Under the pieces are notes generated by a model, which searched no databases, was not told the DNA's origin, and was given only the letters and a program-made list of their open reading frames with translations. Below are positions 34,280-43,142 of a DNA stretch of 64,000 bases, piece after piece (position 1 is the stretch's first letter; every line of letters starts with the position of its first letter). Source of the stretch: Parvibaculaceae bacterium (GTDB lineage Bacteria; Pseudomonadota; Alphaproteobacteria; Parvibaculales; Parvibaculaceae); the NCBI GenBank assembly GCA_029209985.1, contig JARGNZ010000005.1, forward strand, positions 28,672-92,671. The letters run 5' to 3'. Position numbers and translations under genes: made by a program.

Positions 34280-34939
34280 TTAACTTCGGTCACGGCTGCC
34301 TTGCTTTGCATGCAGTGCATCATATTCATCGGCACGATGAGGTTTTGGCTTGCCCGGCCACACCCATTGCCCGGTTGGCCCCACATCGACATGCACAAAG
34401 GGGCGCTTGGTGGGGTAAAAACCACAGCCGCCTCGGTTTAGTTTTTGGGCAATCCGGTAGAGCTCTTCGGGGTCATGAAAATTCTGGGTTAAGTCCATCG
34501 CCATGCCGCGCATATGGAAGCTGGCTTCGTCCACGCCTTCGGATTGAGAGGCCAATTTGGCATTGGTCTTGGGGGTGCGGTATCCCGACATCGTATAGAG
34601 GGGATTTTTTGATCGGGAGTGTTGGTCCATCTCCCAGAGCAGGTCCAGCAATTCAGGGTGCATGGCGGTTGCTTTTTGCGCGCGTAAATCGCGCATGAAC
34701 CAGTTGATCCGTTTGAGGGCTGCCGGGATATAGGCCCCATCTGCCCAATAGGTAATGGTGAGCTTGGAGCCTGAGTTTAAGCTCTGCATGCGCAAGGTGC
34801 GTTTGTAGGGGGCGTCAGCATAGACAATTGCGGGAGTGGCCAAAGCGGTTGTCAGGGCAGCGCCACCGGTGAGCAAAAGTTTTCGCCGTGCAAGAGTAAG
34901 CGGCTTTTGGTCTGGCTTTGGATTTTTGGGCGTACTCAT
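34280..34939 (-). CDS. DUF882/YcbK-type peptidase M15-like protein, Tat signal
   Basis: A 219-residue exported protein of the DUF882 (YcbK, peptidase M15A-like) family, related to zinc D-Ala-D-Ala peptidases that trim peptidoglycan. The metal-binding motifs are visible as SFHMRGMAMDL (HxxGxxxD) and FVHVDVGP. The N-terminus has a twin-arginine signal (LARRKLLLTGGAAL), as in many members of this family. ATG 34939 is chosen because AAGGA precedes it and the preceding 47 residues of the longer reading are not conserved-looking. It is downstream of a polysaccharide deacetylase, which suggests a cell-wall cluster. Confidence 0.86.
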   Translation of the reverse strand: MSTPKNPKPDQKPLTLARRKLLLTGGAALTTALATPAIVYADAPYKRTLRMQSLNSGSKLTITYWADGAYIPAALKRINWFMRDLRAQKATAMHPELLDLLWEMDQHSRSKNPLYTMSGYRTPKTNAKLASQSEGVDEASFHMRGMAMDLTQNFHDPEELYRIAQKLNRGGCGFYPTKRPFVHVDVGPTGQWVWPGKPKPHRADEYDALHAKQGSRDRS

Positions 34940-35060
34940 GGCATGTCCTTGGCGCGCTTTTAGAATGATTGTGCCTGAGTGTAGCGGCCAAAAGCGTGGG
35001 CGTCCAAGTAACGCTTTTGTTTCAGTTAACGCCTGCCCGGTTTTTAGAGCTTTCAGAGTT

Positions 35061-35921
35061 TTAAGGCGTTGGTGTTGCAACCATTTTTATCTTGGTGAGC
35101 GGCTTGGGTTGCATGTGGGCGGCTGTGTATCCCCTGCTTTTGAGGGCGCTCAAGATGCGGGGCAGAGCTTTGGCCGTGTTCACTTTTGTATCATGCATGA
35201 TGATGATGCCTTTACCCGCTGCAGCCACATTTGCCAATGTGCGTTTGAGAATGAGGTCCGGTGAGATCCCACGCCAATCATCAGAGCCGAGTTCGCACGA
35301 CAGGACCGCGATGTTTTGTTTGGCGAGCCACTTGGTGAGCGGGGCGCTGTCATTTAAGCCGGGAAAACGGAAAAAGGGCGCTAAGCTGATGTGATCGAGG
35401 CTGGGGTCTTTGCGCAAGGCGGCGGTGATGGATTTCATCCCGCGCGAAATTTGAGTGCGGGCGTTGGTGGTGCTTAACCGTCGTAGATTATTGGGGTGGG
35501 ACCAAGAGTGGTGGGCAATGGTGTGACCACGCCGAGCTGCTTCTTGCACCAGCTCGGGGTAGCGGTCTGCCCGTAAACCGGTGAAGAAAAAGGTCGCCTT
35601 GAGGCAGTGTTGATCGAGGGTATTGAGAATGCTCAACGTGCCTTTTGGGTCTGGTCCATCGTCAAAAGTGAACACCAATTCTTTGGCTTTAATGTCGACG
35701 GTTTTTGTGTATTGCAAGGTGCCGTACGAGCCGCCTCCCTTTGTGTCCACGTGCACAATTCTGGCTGGGCCCATTTGATTGGGAATGGGCGCGCATTTGT
35801 TTTGCACAGGGGGTGTGTTCTGCGCAGGACTTGGGGGGATTTGGTTTTCGGCCTGTGCGGAAACGGGTGTCAGCGTGATGGCCAATAGAAAAGCGCTTAC
35901 CGTGGCAAACGACGCCCTCAT
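35061..35921 (-). CDS. polysaccharide deacetylase (NodB-like, carbohydrate esterase 4)
   Basis: A 286-residue exported deacetylase. A signal peptide ends near residue 25 (SAQAE). The NodB domain has the expected motifs in order: TFDDGPD (catalytic Asp and metal Asp), HSWSHPN (metal His pair), FFRFPG, the DDW motif in ELGSDDW, and IIIMHDT (catalytic His). It should remove acetyl groups from N-acetylglucosamine-containing polymers such as peptidoglycan. ATG 35921 overlaps the stop of the cupin gene by 4 bases, which supports it over TTG 35936. Confidence 0.9.
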   Translation of the reverse strand: MRASFATVSAFLLAITLTPVSAQAENQIPPSPAQNTPPVQNKCAPIPNQMGPARIVHVDTKGGGSYGTLQYTKTVDIKAKELVFTFDDGPDPKGTLSILNTLDQHCLKATFFFTGLRADRYPELVQEAARRGHTIAHHSWSHPNNLRRLSTTNARTQISRGMKSITAALRKDPSLDHISLAPFFRFPGLNDSAPLTKWLAKQNIAVLSCELGSDDWRGISPDLILKRTLANVAAAGKGIIIMHDTKVNTAKALPRILSALKSRGYTAAHMQPKPLTKIKMVATPTP

Positions 35922-36343
35922 GATGTTGGCTCCCAATTGTCTGGAGCCATTTCAAATCCGTCAAACTCAAAGCCGGGAGCAACGGTGCATCCAACTAATG
36001 TCCAGGCCCCTGTTGGGCGTGCGGACTGCCAAGCAGATTTGGGCACAATCACCTGTGGCGTGTGATCGGCAAAGATATCGTTGCTGAGGAGATAATCGCG
36101 GGTGCTCTCGCCATCATTAGAGACACGTAGGCGCAGGGGCGCCCCTGCGTACCAATGCCATGTTTCGACAGCATCCACGCGATGCCAATGAGAGGCTTCG
36201 CCTTCTTTTAGCAGGTAGTAAATGGCGGTCGAATGTGCCCGTCCATTGATGCCATTTGAATCGCGGTATGTCTCTCGAAAATGCCCGCCTTCTGGATGGG
36301 GTGCTAAGCCCAGTCGTGCAATGATCTCTTCAGCGCTTTTCAC
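35918..36343 (-). CDS. cupin DUF985 family protein
   Basis: A 141-residue cytosolic protein of the DUF985 cupin family. The barrel motifs are LAPHPEGGHFRETYRDS at the start, STAIYYLL, SHWHRVDAVETWHWYAGAPL, with metal-type histidines, and a final GFEFDGFEMA segment. Cupins of this group have no firmly known reaction. It is first in a coupled pair with the deacetylase (ATGA overlap). Confidence 0.88.
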   Translation of the reverse strand: MKSAEEIIARLGLAPHPEGGHFRETYRDSNGINGRAHSTAIYYLLKEGEASHWHRVDAVETWHWYAGAPLRLRVSNDGESTRDYLLSNDIFADHTPQVIVPKSAWQSARPTGAWTLVGCTVAPGFEFDGFEMAPDNWEPTS

Positions 36344-36559
36344 AATCTACCCCCCTGTAGATAAATCTAGCGGCATTCGTCTCCTGCCAATTCGCGCCGG
36401 AGTTTACTCCATTTGTAAAATAGGGCTAATACTTTTGGTTGATATGTGTACGAAAGCATCGACATGTTGGCAAACATGACACATAGGTCCCAGTGGGGCG
36501 CCCTTGGGGGCTCCTCTGGCCCATTGGATGTGCTTGTGCACGCAGGGAGCGGGCTATCG

Positions 36560-37342
36560 TTAGAAGTTGTCTTTGAGCTGACGTGTTTTGGTGAAGACGT
36601 CGAGCAGGCTGGCCCCTTGTTTGCCGATTGTGCTTTGCAAGTTTTCGCTGTCTGGACGCAGAAAGGGATTGGTCGCTTTTTCCACGCCAATGCTGGTGGG
36701 CACGGTTGGCAAGCCTTGTTTGCGCAGGTCTGCAATTTCAGCCACGCGGGCCACAAGCTCTGTGTTGCCCGGTTCAACGGAGAGAGCGAAATTGGCGTTG
36801 GCCTGGGTGTATTCGTGGGCGCAATAGACGGTGGTGTCATCGGGCAAGGCTTTGAGCTTTTGCAGGGAGGTCCACATTTGCTCTGGGGTGCCCTCAAAAA
36901 TGCGGCCACAGCCAAGAGCGAAAAGGGCGTCGCCCACAAAAGCAATATGTGCATCGGGAATATAGAAGGCTATGTGCCCTAAGGTGTGACCGCCTACGCC
37001 GAGAACGTGGACTTCATGAGCGCCAAATTTGAAGGTGTCTTTGTCGCCCATCGGCTGATCTAAGGCGGGAATTTTATCGGCTTCCTCTTTGGGGCCAATA
37101 ATAATCGCGCCAGTTTGTGTTTTCAGCTCTTCGTTGCCCCCTGCATGGTCATAGTGATGGTGGGTGTTGAAGATGTGGGTCAGGGTCCAGCCCTTTTCAC
37201 GCAAGGCATTTTGGATTTTGCTGACTTCGGGCGTGTCGATGGCGGCGGTGAGGCCAGAAACAGGGTCGTGTAGGAGATAGCCATAATTATCCGATAGGCA
37301 ATCGAATTGATGAACTTCGAGCGGGGACGATGTGTCGGACAT
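36560..37342 (-). CDS. gloB: hydroxyacylglutathione hydrolase (glyoxalase II)
   Basis: A 260-residue metallo-beta-lactamase-fold hydrolase that converts S-lactoylglutathione to lactate and glutathione, the second step of methylglyoxal detoxification. The binuclear site motif THHHYDH covers residues 60-66; further ligands are in GHTLGH, FVGDALFALGCGR and CAHEYT. The late segment PTVPTSIGVEKATNPFLR is typical of glyoxalase II. It is divergent from a methyltransferase gene, a pairing common in alphaproteobacteria. Confidence 0.95.
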   Translation of the reverse strand: MSDTSSPLEVHQFDCLSDNYGYLLHDPVSGLTAAIDTPEVSKIQNALREKGWTLTHIFNTHHHYDHAGGNEELKTQTGAIIIGPKEEADKIPALDQPMGDKDTFKFGAHEVHVLGVGGHTLGHIAFYIPDAHIAFVGDALFALGCGRIFEGTPEQMWTSLQKLKALPDDTTVYCAHEYTQANANFALSVEPGNTELVARVAEIADLRKQGLPTVPTSIGVEKATNPFLRPDSENLQSTIGKQGASLLDVFTKTRQLKDNF

Positions 37343-37520
37343 GTGCTTTCTCCGTTTGGGGTCGGTTGAGTCTATCTGGCTTCATATGAGATGTTAGCCG
37401 GCCCTTGAGAGGGCTTGTTCATATTTGCTCTATATGGTGAGCGGCGTAGTATTGTAAAGGACAGCGGCTCGGTCTCTACTAGGGAAGCTTGGGCAGGCTA
37501 TCGTTTTGATCTTAACATGG

Positions 37521-38294
37521 ATGCGTGACCAAATGGATGTCATTGATCTGCGAGACTTTTATGGACGGTCGTTGGGCAAAATTGCGCAGCGTGTTGTGCG
37601 TGCGCGGATTGCTGAGTTTTGGCCGTCCGTGCAGGGCTTGCGGGTGGCGGGCCTTGGGTATGCGACGCCGTATTTGCGTCCATTTTTGGGGGATGCTGAG
37701 CGGGTGATTGCGTTGATGCCTGCGCCGCAGGGCGTGCATCATTGGCCGTATGACCAACGCTCGTTGGTTAGCTTAGTGCATGAAGATCAACTGCCGCTCG
37801 CCGATGAAAGCATTGATCGGATGCTGCTCGTGCATGCGGTGGAAGACAGTGAATCCCTGCGCGCGATGTTGCGTCAGGTTTGGCGTGTGATGGCTCCGGG
37901 GGGGCGGGTGCTTATTGTTGCACCGAACCGGGTGGGCATTTGGGCGCGTCGCGAGACAACGCCATTTGCGCATGGAAGACCTTACAGTCGTACTCAGCTT
38001 ACCAGTGTGTTGCGCGATGCTATGTTTTCTCCGACCGATTGGCGGTCTGCTTTATACATGCCGCCTTTTGAATGGCGGCCCTTTATGCGGACGGCGGGCA
38101 CATGGGAGAAGGCTGGCCAAATGTTGGGACAACGATTTGCGGGCGTGATTTTGGTGGAAGCGGTGAAACAAATTTACGCTGCGCCGCCGCAGCTGCCAGA
38201 GGGACACCTTGTGCGGGCGCGGGAAGCCGTGCGCGGATTGGTGCCGAAAACCCAACGGCAAAATTCTCGCACTCATTCCGCCCCTGCCGATTGA
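37521..38294 (+). CDS. SAM-dependent methyltransferase (type 11)
   Basis: A 257-residue class I methyltransferase-like protein. The glycine-rich SAM region reads VAGLGYATPYL (about 43-53); the acidic tip is weaker. Further blocks are LPLADESIDRMLLVHAVEDSE (motif II-like) and VWRVMAPGGRVLIVAPNR. The C-terminal part is rich in Arg and Pro. It begins with ATG 37521 or ATG 37533; both lack a strong Shine-Dalgarno. It is divergent from gloB. Its substrate is unknown. Confidence 0.82.
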   Translation: MRDQMDVIDLRDFYGRSLGKIAQRVVRARIAEFWPSVQGLRVAGLGYATPYLRPFLGDAERVIALMPAPQGVHHWPYDQRSLVSLVHEDQLPLADESIDRMLLVHAVEDSESLRAMLRQVWRVMAPGGRVLIVAPNRVGIWARRETTPFAHGRPYSRTQLTSVLRDAMFSPTDWRSALYMPPFEWRPFMRTAGTWEKAGQMLGQRFAGVILVEAVKQIYAAPPQLPEGHLVRAREAVRGLVPKTQRQNSRTHSAPAD

Positions 38295-38483
38295 CCTTGT
38301 TTTTGGGCTGCACCTTTCCTATTCAATCGTCATATTGCCCGCTAATTAGGCAGGTTTGGGACGTTTTCCAATTCATTTAACAAGAAGTCGGAAAGAAGCT
38401 TGTGTCTGTGCGCATTGGCGGTAAAGGTGGTCGCACCAACGGTGGCTGGTGTGCGGAGCAACCTAAAAGAAGAGGTATTCTAA

Positions 38484-38828
38484 ATGAAGATGATTGTAGC
38501 AGTCGTAAAACCATCAGTGACAGAAACCGTTATGGACGCGCTTGCGGAAATTGGTGTGTCTGGGATGACTGTCTCTGAAGTGCGTGGCCATGGACGCCAG
38601 AAGGGCCAAACGGAAATTTACCGGGGAGCTGAATATAACGTCAATTTGGTGCCCAAGGTACGTTTTGAAATTGCGGTGGATGATGATGTGGTGGCTCAAG
38701 TGGTCGACACCATCAGCAAGTCTGCAAAGACCGGTAAAATTGGAGACGGCAAGATCTTTGTGATGGATCTACAATCAGCCATGCGTATTCGTACCGGTGA
38801 AACAGATTCGGAAGCGGTTGCGGGATAA
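38484..38828 (+). CDS. P-II family nitrogen regulatory protein
   Basis: A 114-residue PII signal protein (GlnB/GlnK type), a trimer that senses 2-oxoglutarate and ATP/ADP and is uridylylated. The start MKMIVAVVKP, the T-loop GHGRQKGQTEIYRGAEY with the uridylylation tyrosine in RGAEYNVN, and the later TGKIGDGKIFV (ATP-binding) are conserved. No glnA or amtB gene follows; the next gene is on the opposite strand. AGAGG precedes the ATG. GlnB versus GlnK cannot be settled here. Confidence 0.93.
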   Translation: MKMIVAVVKPSVTETVMDALAEIGVSGMTVSEVRGHGRQKGQTEIYRGAEYNVNLVPKVRFEIAVDDDVVAQVVDTISKSAKTGKIGDGKIFVMDLQSAMRIRTGETDSEAVAG

Positions 38829-38910
38829 CGGCTTCTCAGAAAATATCAGTTTCAATAATAAGGGCGTACCCTCTCGGGAGCGTCCTTTGCTTTTGCTGGC
38901 TGGGCTGGGT

Positions 38911-38938
38911 CTTTAGGCTTTAGGCTTTAGCTTTTAGC
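38911..38938. repeat. short direct repeats at the metW 3' end
   Basis: CTTTAGG, CTTTAGG and CTTTAG are adjacent, followed by CTTTTAG. The metW stop codon lies inside the array. Repeat slippage here could alter the last residues of MetW. Confidence 0.75.
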
Positions 38939-39574
38939 TGGGCTTGCCACCGGATCGCGCGAGACGAGAAAGACGGCTTGCTCTGCAAATAGGTTGGCGC
39001 GGCGGCCGGGCACTTCAACCCGCCAGTCTTGATCCCCAGACAACATGCGTGTTTGCTCAATGTACAAATCAAGTTCATTACAGAGAGCTGTGAAGTCGAG
39101 CACGGTGCATAAGTGAATGTTGGGCGTGTTGTACCACTGATAATCCAATGTATGGGTGACGGGCATGCGGCCGTGAATGGCGAGCTGCCAACGGATGCGC
39201 CAATGGCCAAAATTGGGGAAGGAGATGATAATGCGGCGTCCGATGCGCTGCATTTGAGCGAGGACTTCGCGCGGATTATGTGTTGCCTGAATGGTTTGAC
39301 TGAGGATGACATAATCGAATGCATCGTCGGGGTAGTCTTCTAGGTCCTCATCGGCGTCGCCTTGCACAACAGACAGGCCGCGTGTCACGCAGGCATTCAC
39401 CCCGCGTTGAGACAGTTCAATGCCGCGCCCATCTACTTGCTTTTCGGTGGTGAGAAGATGCAATAAATCCCCTTCACCGCACCCGATGTCTAAAACACGG
39501 CTGCCCGGTTCCACAAGGTCTGCAATGACAAGCAGGTCAATACGAGCTTGAGCTTCAGGCGTGTTCTGGCTCAT
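38927..39574 (-). CDS. metW: methionine biosynthesis protein MetW
   Basis: A 215-residue class I SAM-binding fold protein; MetW partners with MetX in acylating homoserine for methionine synthesis. The motifs [15 protein letters not shown] and [20 protein letters not shown] are typical, as is [16 protein letters not shown]. The start overlaps the metX stop by 4 bases, so the pair is coupled. It ends inside a short tandem repeat. Confidence 0.95.
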   Translation of the reverse strand: MSQNTPEAQARIDLLVIADLVEPGSRVLDIGCGEGDLLHLLTTEKQVDGRGIELSQRGVNACVTRGLSVVQGDADEDLEDYPDDAFDYVILSQTIQATHNPREVLAQMQRIGRRIIISFPNFGHWRIRWQLAIHGRMPVTHTLDYQWYNTPNIHLCTVLDFTALCNELDLYIEQTRMLSGDQDWRVEVPGRRANLFAEQAVFLVSRDPVASPAKS

Positions 39575-40749
39575 GACATCAAGCCTCTTTGTTGGGCAGC
39601 CGACGAGAGGAAGCCAGTGAGTGTGGCAATCATTTCAGGCTCATCTAGGAAAAAGGCGTCGTGGCCTTTGTCGGTTTCAACTTCTACAAAGCTGACGTTG
39701 CCTGCGGCGGCATTGAGGGCCTTGACAATTTCTTTGCTGTAAGCGGTTGGATAGTGCCAATCGCTTGTGAACGATACAATGCAGAAGCGAGTTTTGACGT
39801 TCATGAAGGCCTTGGCCAGAACATCATCATGGTCGCGGGCGAGATCAAAATAATCTGTCGCGCGGGTGATATAGAGATATGAATTGGCATCAAAGCGGTC
39901 CACAAAGCTAGAGCCTTGATAGCGCAGGTAGCTTTCGATTTGGAAGTCTGCCCCAAAGCCATAGGAAAGGTTTTCGGAATCTTGCAGGTTCCGATCGAAC
40001 TTTCTAAACAGGGCGGCTTCGGAAAGATAGGTGATGTGGGCGGCCATGCGAGCCACAGCTAAGCCTTTGTCGGGGCCCGTGCCATGGGCATAATAATCAC
40101 CATCTCTCCATTCCGGGTCTGCCATAACAGCTTGGCGACCGACTTCATGGAAGGCGATGTTTTGCGCAGAGTGACGCGGGGCTGTGGCCAAGGGAATGGC
40201 GCTGAAAACCCGCTCTGGATAGTCCACGGCCCATTGCAGGGCTTGCATGCCACCCATTGAGCCGCCAATGACACAAAAGAGGCTTTCGATGCCTAGTCGG
40301 TCAATCAATTTGGTTTGGGCGCGCACCATGTCTGCAATGGTGATGACGGGGAAGCTCATGCCGTAGGGCTTGCCGGTTTCTGGATTTTCGTCCTGAGGGC
40401 CGGTTGAGCCATGGCAGCCACCGATGACATTGGTGCAGATGACAAAGAAACGGTTCGTATCAATGGTTTTTCCTGGCCCAATGAGAGCTGCCCACCAGCC
40501 TGCCTTTTTGCTTGCGGGGTTTGGGCTGGCGGCATGTTGGTCGCCGGTCAGCGCGTGGCAAACCAGAATGACATTTGATTTGTCTGCGTTGAGGGTGCCA
40601 TACGTATTATAGCCGATGGTGAAGGGGGATAAGACCACCCCAGAATCAAGCGTCAGCGGTTCCTCAGCGCCAAAGGTGGCGCTTTTGGCTTGGTGGTTAA
40701 TGTCGGCGGGGGCGTCGTTGGTCACATTGGTATTTTGTGTGTCGCTCAT
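39571..40749 (-). CDS. metX: homoserine O-acetyltransferase
   Basis: A 392-residue alpha/beta-hydrolase-fold transferase that makes O-acetyl-L-homoserine (or O-succinyl, depending on the residue set) from homoserine. Motifs: [12 protein letters not shown]-like [15 protein letters not shown], the nucleophile [13 protein letters not shown], and the catalytic Asp/His in TSDWHYP and GHDAFFLDE. The ATG at 40749 begins MSDTQNTN; the frame stays open upstream to a TTG at 40941, but that part does not fit the family. It is first of the metXW pair. Acyl donor is not decided by what I can see. Confidence 0.94.
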   Translation of the reverse strand: MSDTQNTNVTNDAPADINHQAKSATFGAEEPLTLDSGVVLSPFTIGYNTYGTLNADKSNVILVCHALTGDQHAASPNPASKKAGWWAALIGPGKTIDTNRFFVICTNVIGGCHGSTGPQDENPETGKPYGMSFPVITIADMVRAQTKLIDRLGIESLFCVIGGSMGGMQALQWAVDYPERVFSAIPLATAPRHSAQNIAFHEVGRQAVMADPEWRDGDYYAHGTGPDKGLAVARMAAHITYLSEAALFRKFDRNLQDSENLSYGFGADFQIESYLRYQGSSFVDRFDANSYLYITRATDYFDLARDHDDVLAKAFMNVKTRFCIVSFTSDWHYPTAYSKEIVKALNAAAGNVSFVEVETDKGHDAFFLDEPEMIATLTGFLSSAAQQRGLMS

Positions 40750-41142
40750 ATCGCTTCGCTTTATTTTCTTAATTTGGAGCGCGGGCTCACAAACATGAGT
40801 GTGTCGTCCATACCAATTTTGATCGCTGTTGGTGAGGCTTTGTCGTATTTGGGCCTTGCAGATCGGGCATTCAAGATTGTTATACAGGCGTTGAGGTTCT
40901 ATTTCCTTCAAATTCTTTGGAAATAGCGTCTCTCCTGACAATGCAGGCGGGATGCACCCTATTTGGATGCTTAGCTAGGGTGGCAGGCCCATAAATGTCA
41001 ATTGGTTTTGGGATTTAGGGGTGTATTTCGGGGTTTTCTTTGATTTTGGTGGGGGCGTTGCGTATGAATACAGGCTCGTGCCATTGCCTTTGGGGAGATT
41101 GTGCCTTTGGGGTAGGTCGTATGAGGATTTGGGAAGCTACCT
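40750..41142. other. divergent regulatory region and structured metX leader
   Basis: About 390 bases between metX and the chorismate mutase gene. Upstream of metX there are two perfect stems: CTATTTCC (40899-40906) with GGAAATAG (40919-40926), and CACCCTA (40955-40961) with TAGGGTG (40976-40982). A TTGACA sequence reads toward metX at 40996-41001. I compared it with SAM-II, a known alphaproteobacterial metX riboswitch, and did not find its conserved GCUAAA core in the right place. Promoters for both directions must be here. Confidence 0.55.
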
Positions 41143-42048
41143 ATGACTGCGTCAACAACAAATTCGCCTCAAGCGGACGCCAAACGCCCCAAAGCGGATG
41201 GTCAGAAAACTCTGGATGAGGTGCGCCTCGAAATCGACTCGATCGATGATGCGATGCATGACTTGTTGATGCGCCGGGCAGACCTTGCAGCTGAAGTGGC
41301 CGCCGCCAAAGCGCGTGATGCCCAAGCTGAAGGGGCTGGTGGTTTTATTCCTTTTCGTCCTAAACGTGAGATTGAATTGCTGCGGCGGTTGGCTGGGCGC
41401 AATCAAGGGGCGTTGGCGCTTGGTGTTGTGTCGCGTATTTGGCGCGAGATTGTTGCTTTCATGAGCCAAATCCAAGGACCTTTCCGCGCCATTATGTGGG
41501 CGGGGGGCGGCATGCCGTTTTGGGAGCTGACCCGCAACGGCTATGGCTCCACGGTGCCGGTGATGCAGGTGGAGGGGTGCGACGACATTATTGATGTGTG
41601 CGCGCAGGACCCTTGTGCGGTGGGTGTGTTGCCTTGGCCAACCCTCACAACTGGTACGGTGACTGGTATGGGGGAGACGCCATGGTGGTTGACCCTTTCC
41701 CAATCAACCGGGGTGCGGGTGGTGATGGCGCTTCCGGTGATGTCTGACACGGGGGTGCCTGAGGCGCTGAGCGTGGCGCAGGCAGAGTTTGAAGCAACAG
41801 ACGCTGACACGAGCCTGTTGGTGATTAAAGGGTGCGAGGGCCATGCGGGCTGCACGGCCTTGAGCGCCCATGGACTGAGCGCACAGGTGATTGATGAAAC
41901 CGACGGCGCTGCGTTGCTGATGGTTGAAGGATATGTGGTTTGCGGTGATGCGCGTCTACTGGCTGCGGCATCTGATGATGTGTTTGAAGCAATTATACCG
42001 ATTGGGGGCTATGCCCACCAAGTGCGTGTGACGGGAGAGCGGGTATGA
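41143..42048 (+). CDS. chorismate mutase with C-terminal extra domain
   Basis: A 301-residue protein. Residues about 23-115 are an AroQ-type chorismate mutase (TLDEVRLEIDSIDDAMHDLLMRRADLAAEVAAAK, then RPKREIELLRRL, and ...VVSRIWREIVAFM). It converts chorismate to prephenate. The remaining 185 residues have a Rossmann-like alternating pattern resembling the prephenate dehydratase or periplasmic-binding fold, but the dehydratase TRF motif is not seen. It starts the operon with hisC and tyrC, with a 4-base overlap into hisC. The C-terminal domain may be regulatory. Confidence 0.85.
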   Translation: MTASTTNSPQADAKRPKADGQKTLDEVRLEIDSIDDAMHDLLMRRADLAAEVAAAKARDAQAEGAGGFIPFRPKREIELLRRLAGRNQGALALGVVSRIWREIVAFMSQIQGPFRAIMWAGGGMPFWELTRNGYGSTVPVMQVEGCDDIIDVCAQDPCAVGVLPWPTLTTGTVTGMGETPWWLTLSQSTGVRVVMALPVMSDTGVPEALSVAQAEFEATDADTSLLVIKGCEGHAGCTALSAHGLSAQVIDETDGAALLMVEGYVVCGDARLLAAASDDVFEAIIPIGGYAHQVRVTGERV

Positions 42049-43142
42049 GTAAGGTTATTCCAGTAGACGGTGTTTTGGATATTCAACCTTATGTGCCGGG
42101 TCGTGAAAAAGTGGATGGGGTGCGTAAGCTCGTTAAACTCTCTGCCAATGAAACGCCGCTAGGCCCCAGCCCGAAAGCCATTGAAGCTTATATGAGTGTT
42201 GCCGATCAATTGCACCGCTACCCAGAAGGCAGCGCGTTGGAATTGCGCCAAACCATTGGGCAGCACTACGGTTTGAACCCGGACAACCTTGTGTGCGGGG
42301 CGGGCTCTGATGAGCTGTTGCACTTGCTGGCGCAATGTTATGTCGGGGCAGGCGATGAAGTTATTTACACGGAACATGCGTTTTTGGTTTACCCGATTGT
42401 GACCAAGGCAGCGGGCGGCGTGTGCGTGACGGTGGCCGAAGACAATTTGACAGCGAATGTGGATGCCATTTTGGCCGCGCAAACAGAGCGTACAAAACTT
42501 GTGTTTGTGGCAAATCCAAATAATCCAACGGGCACCTATTTGGCGATGAGCGACATGCGCCGATTGCGTGAGGGGTTGCGCGATGATGTGTTGCTGGTTG
42601 TGGATGCGGCTTATGCAGAATATGTGCGCAAGAATGATTATGAAGCCGGCATTGAGCTGGTCGCTACCCATGACAATGTGGTGATGACCCGGACCTTTTC
42701 CAAAGTTTACGGCCTGCCTGCTTTGCGGTTGGGCTGGGCTTATTGTCCGGCTGAGGTGGCGGATGTGTTGAACCGGGTCCGGGGGCCTTTTAACGTCAAT
42801 GTCCCGGCGATGCGGGCGGGGATTGCGGCCATTCAAGACCAAAGCTTTTTGGATAAAGCTGTCGCGCATAATGATGAATGGCTGGGCTGGCTGACCGATG
42901 AGATCAATAAGCTGGGGCTGGAAGCTTTGCCGAGCGTTGCAAACTTTTTGCTGATTAAATTTCCCGATGAGGCAGGTAAAACAGCGGCTGATGCGGATGC
43001 ATTTTTAGCGTCGCACGGACTGATCTTGCGGGCGGTGAAAGCCTACGGTTTGCCGCGTTGTTTGCGCCTGACAGTTGGTTTGGAAGAAGACAATAAGGCG
43101 GTCGTTGAGACATTGCGTGCCTTTGTGGAGGGGTGGCCATGA
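42045..43142 (+). CDS. hisC: histidinol-phosphate/aromatic aminotransferase
   Basis: A 365-residue class I/II PLP aminotransferase of the HisC family. The start KLSANETPLGPSPKAIEAY, the PLP-lysine motif TFSKVYGLPALRLGW, and NPNNPTGTYL are clear. Between chorismate mutase and prephenate dehydrogenase genes it probably transaminates prephenate or aromatic keto acids, and possibly histidinol phosphate as well. It overlaps both neighbours by 4 bases. Confidence 0.9.
   Translation: MSKVIPVDGVLDIQPYVPGREKVDGVRKLVKLSANETPLGPSPKAIEAYMSVADQLHRYPEGSALELRQTIGQHYGLNPDNLVCGAGSDELLHLLAQCYVGAGDEVIYTEHAFLVYPIVTKAAGGVCVTVAEDNLTANVDAILAAQTERTKLVFVANPNNPTGTYLAMSDMRRLREGLRDDVLLVVDAAYAEYVRKNDYEAGIELVATHDNVVMTRTFSKVYGLPALRLGWAYCPAEVADVLNRVRGPFNVNVPAMRAGIAAIQDQSFLDKAVAHNDEWLGWLTDEINKLGLEALPSVANFLLIKFPDEAGKTAADADAFLASHGLILRAVKAYGLPRCLRLTVGLEEDNKAVVETLRAFVEGWP

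Noticed and set aside
36446-36982. 178-residue plus-strand frame opposite gloB
   Set aside because: Antisense to a gene with the full THHHYDH site; shadow.
40750-41001. SAM-II riboswitch in the metX leader
   Set aside because: The conserved core and pseudoknot sequence were not found near the ribosome binding site; stems exist but do not fit the model as I know it.
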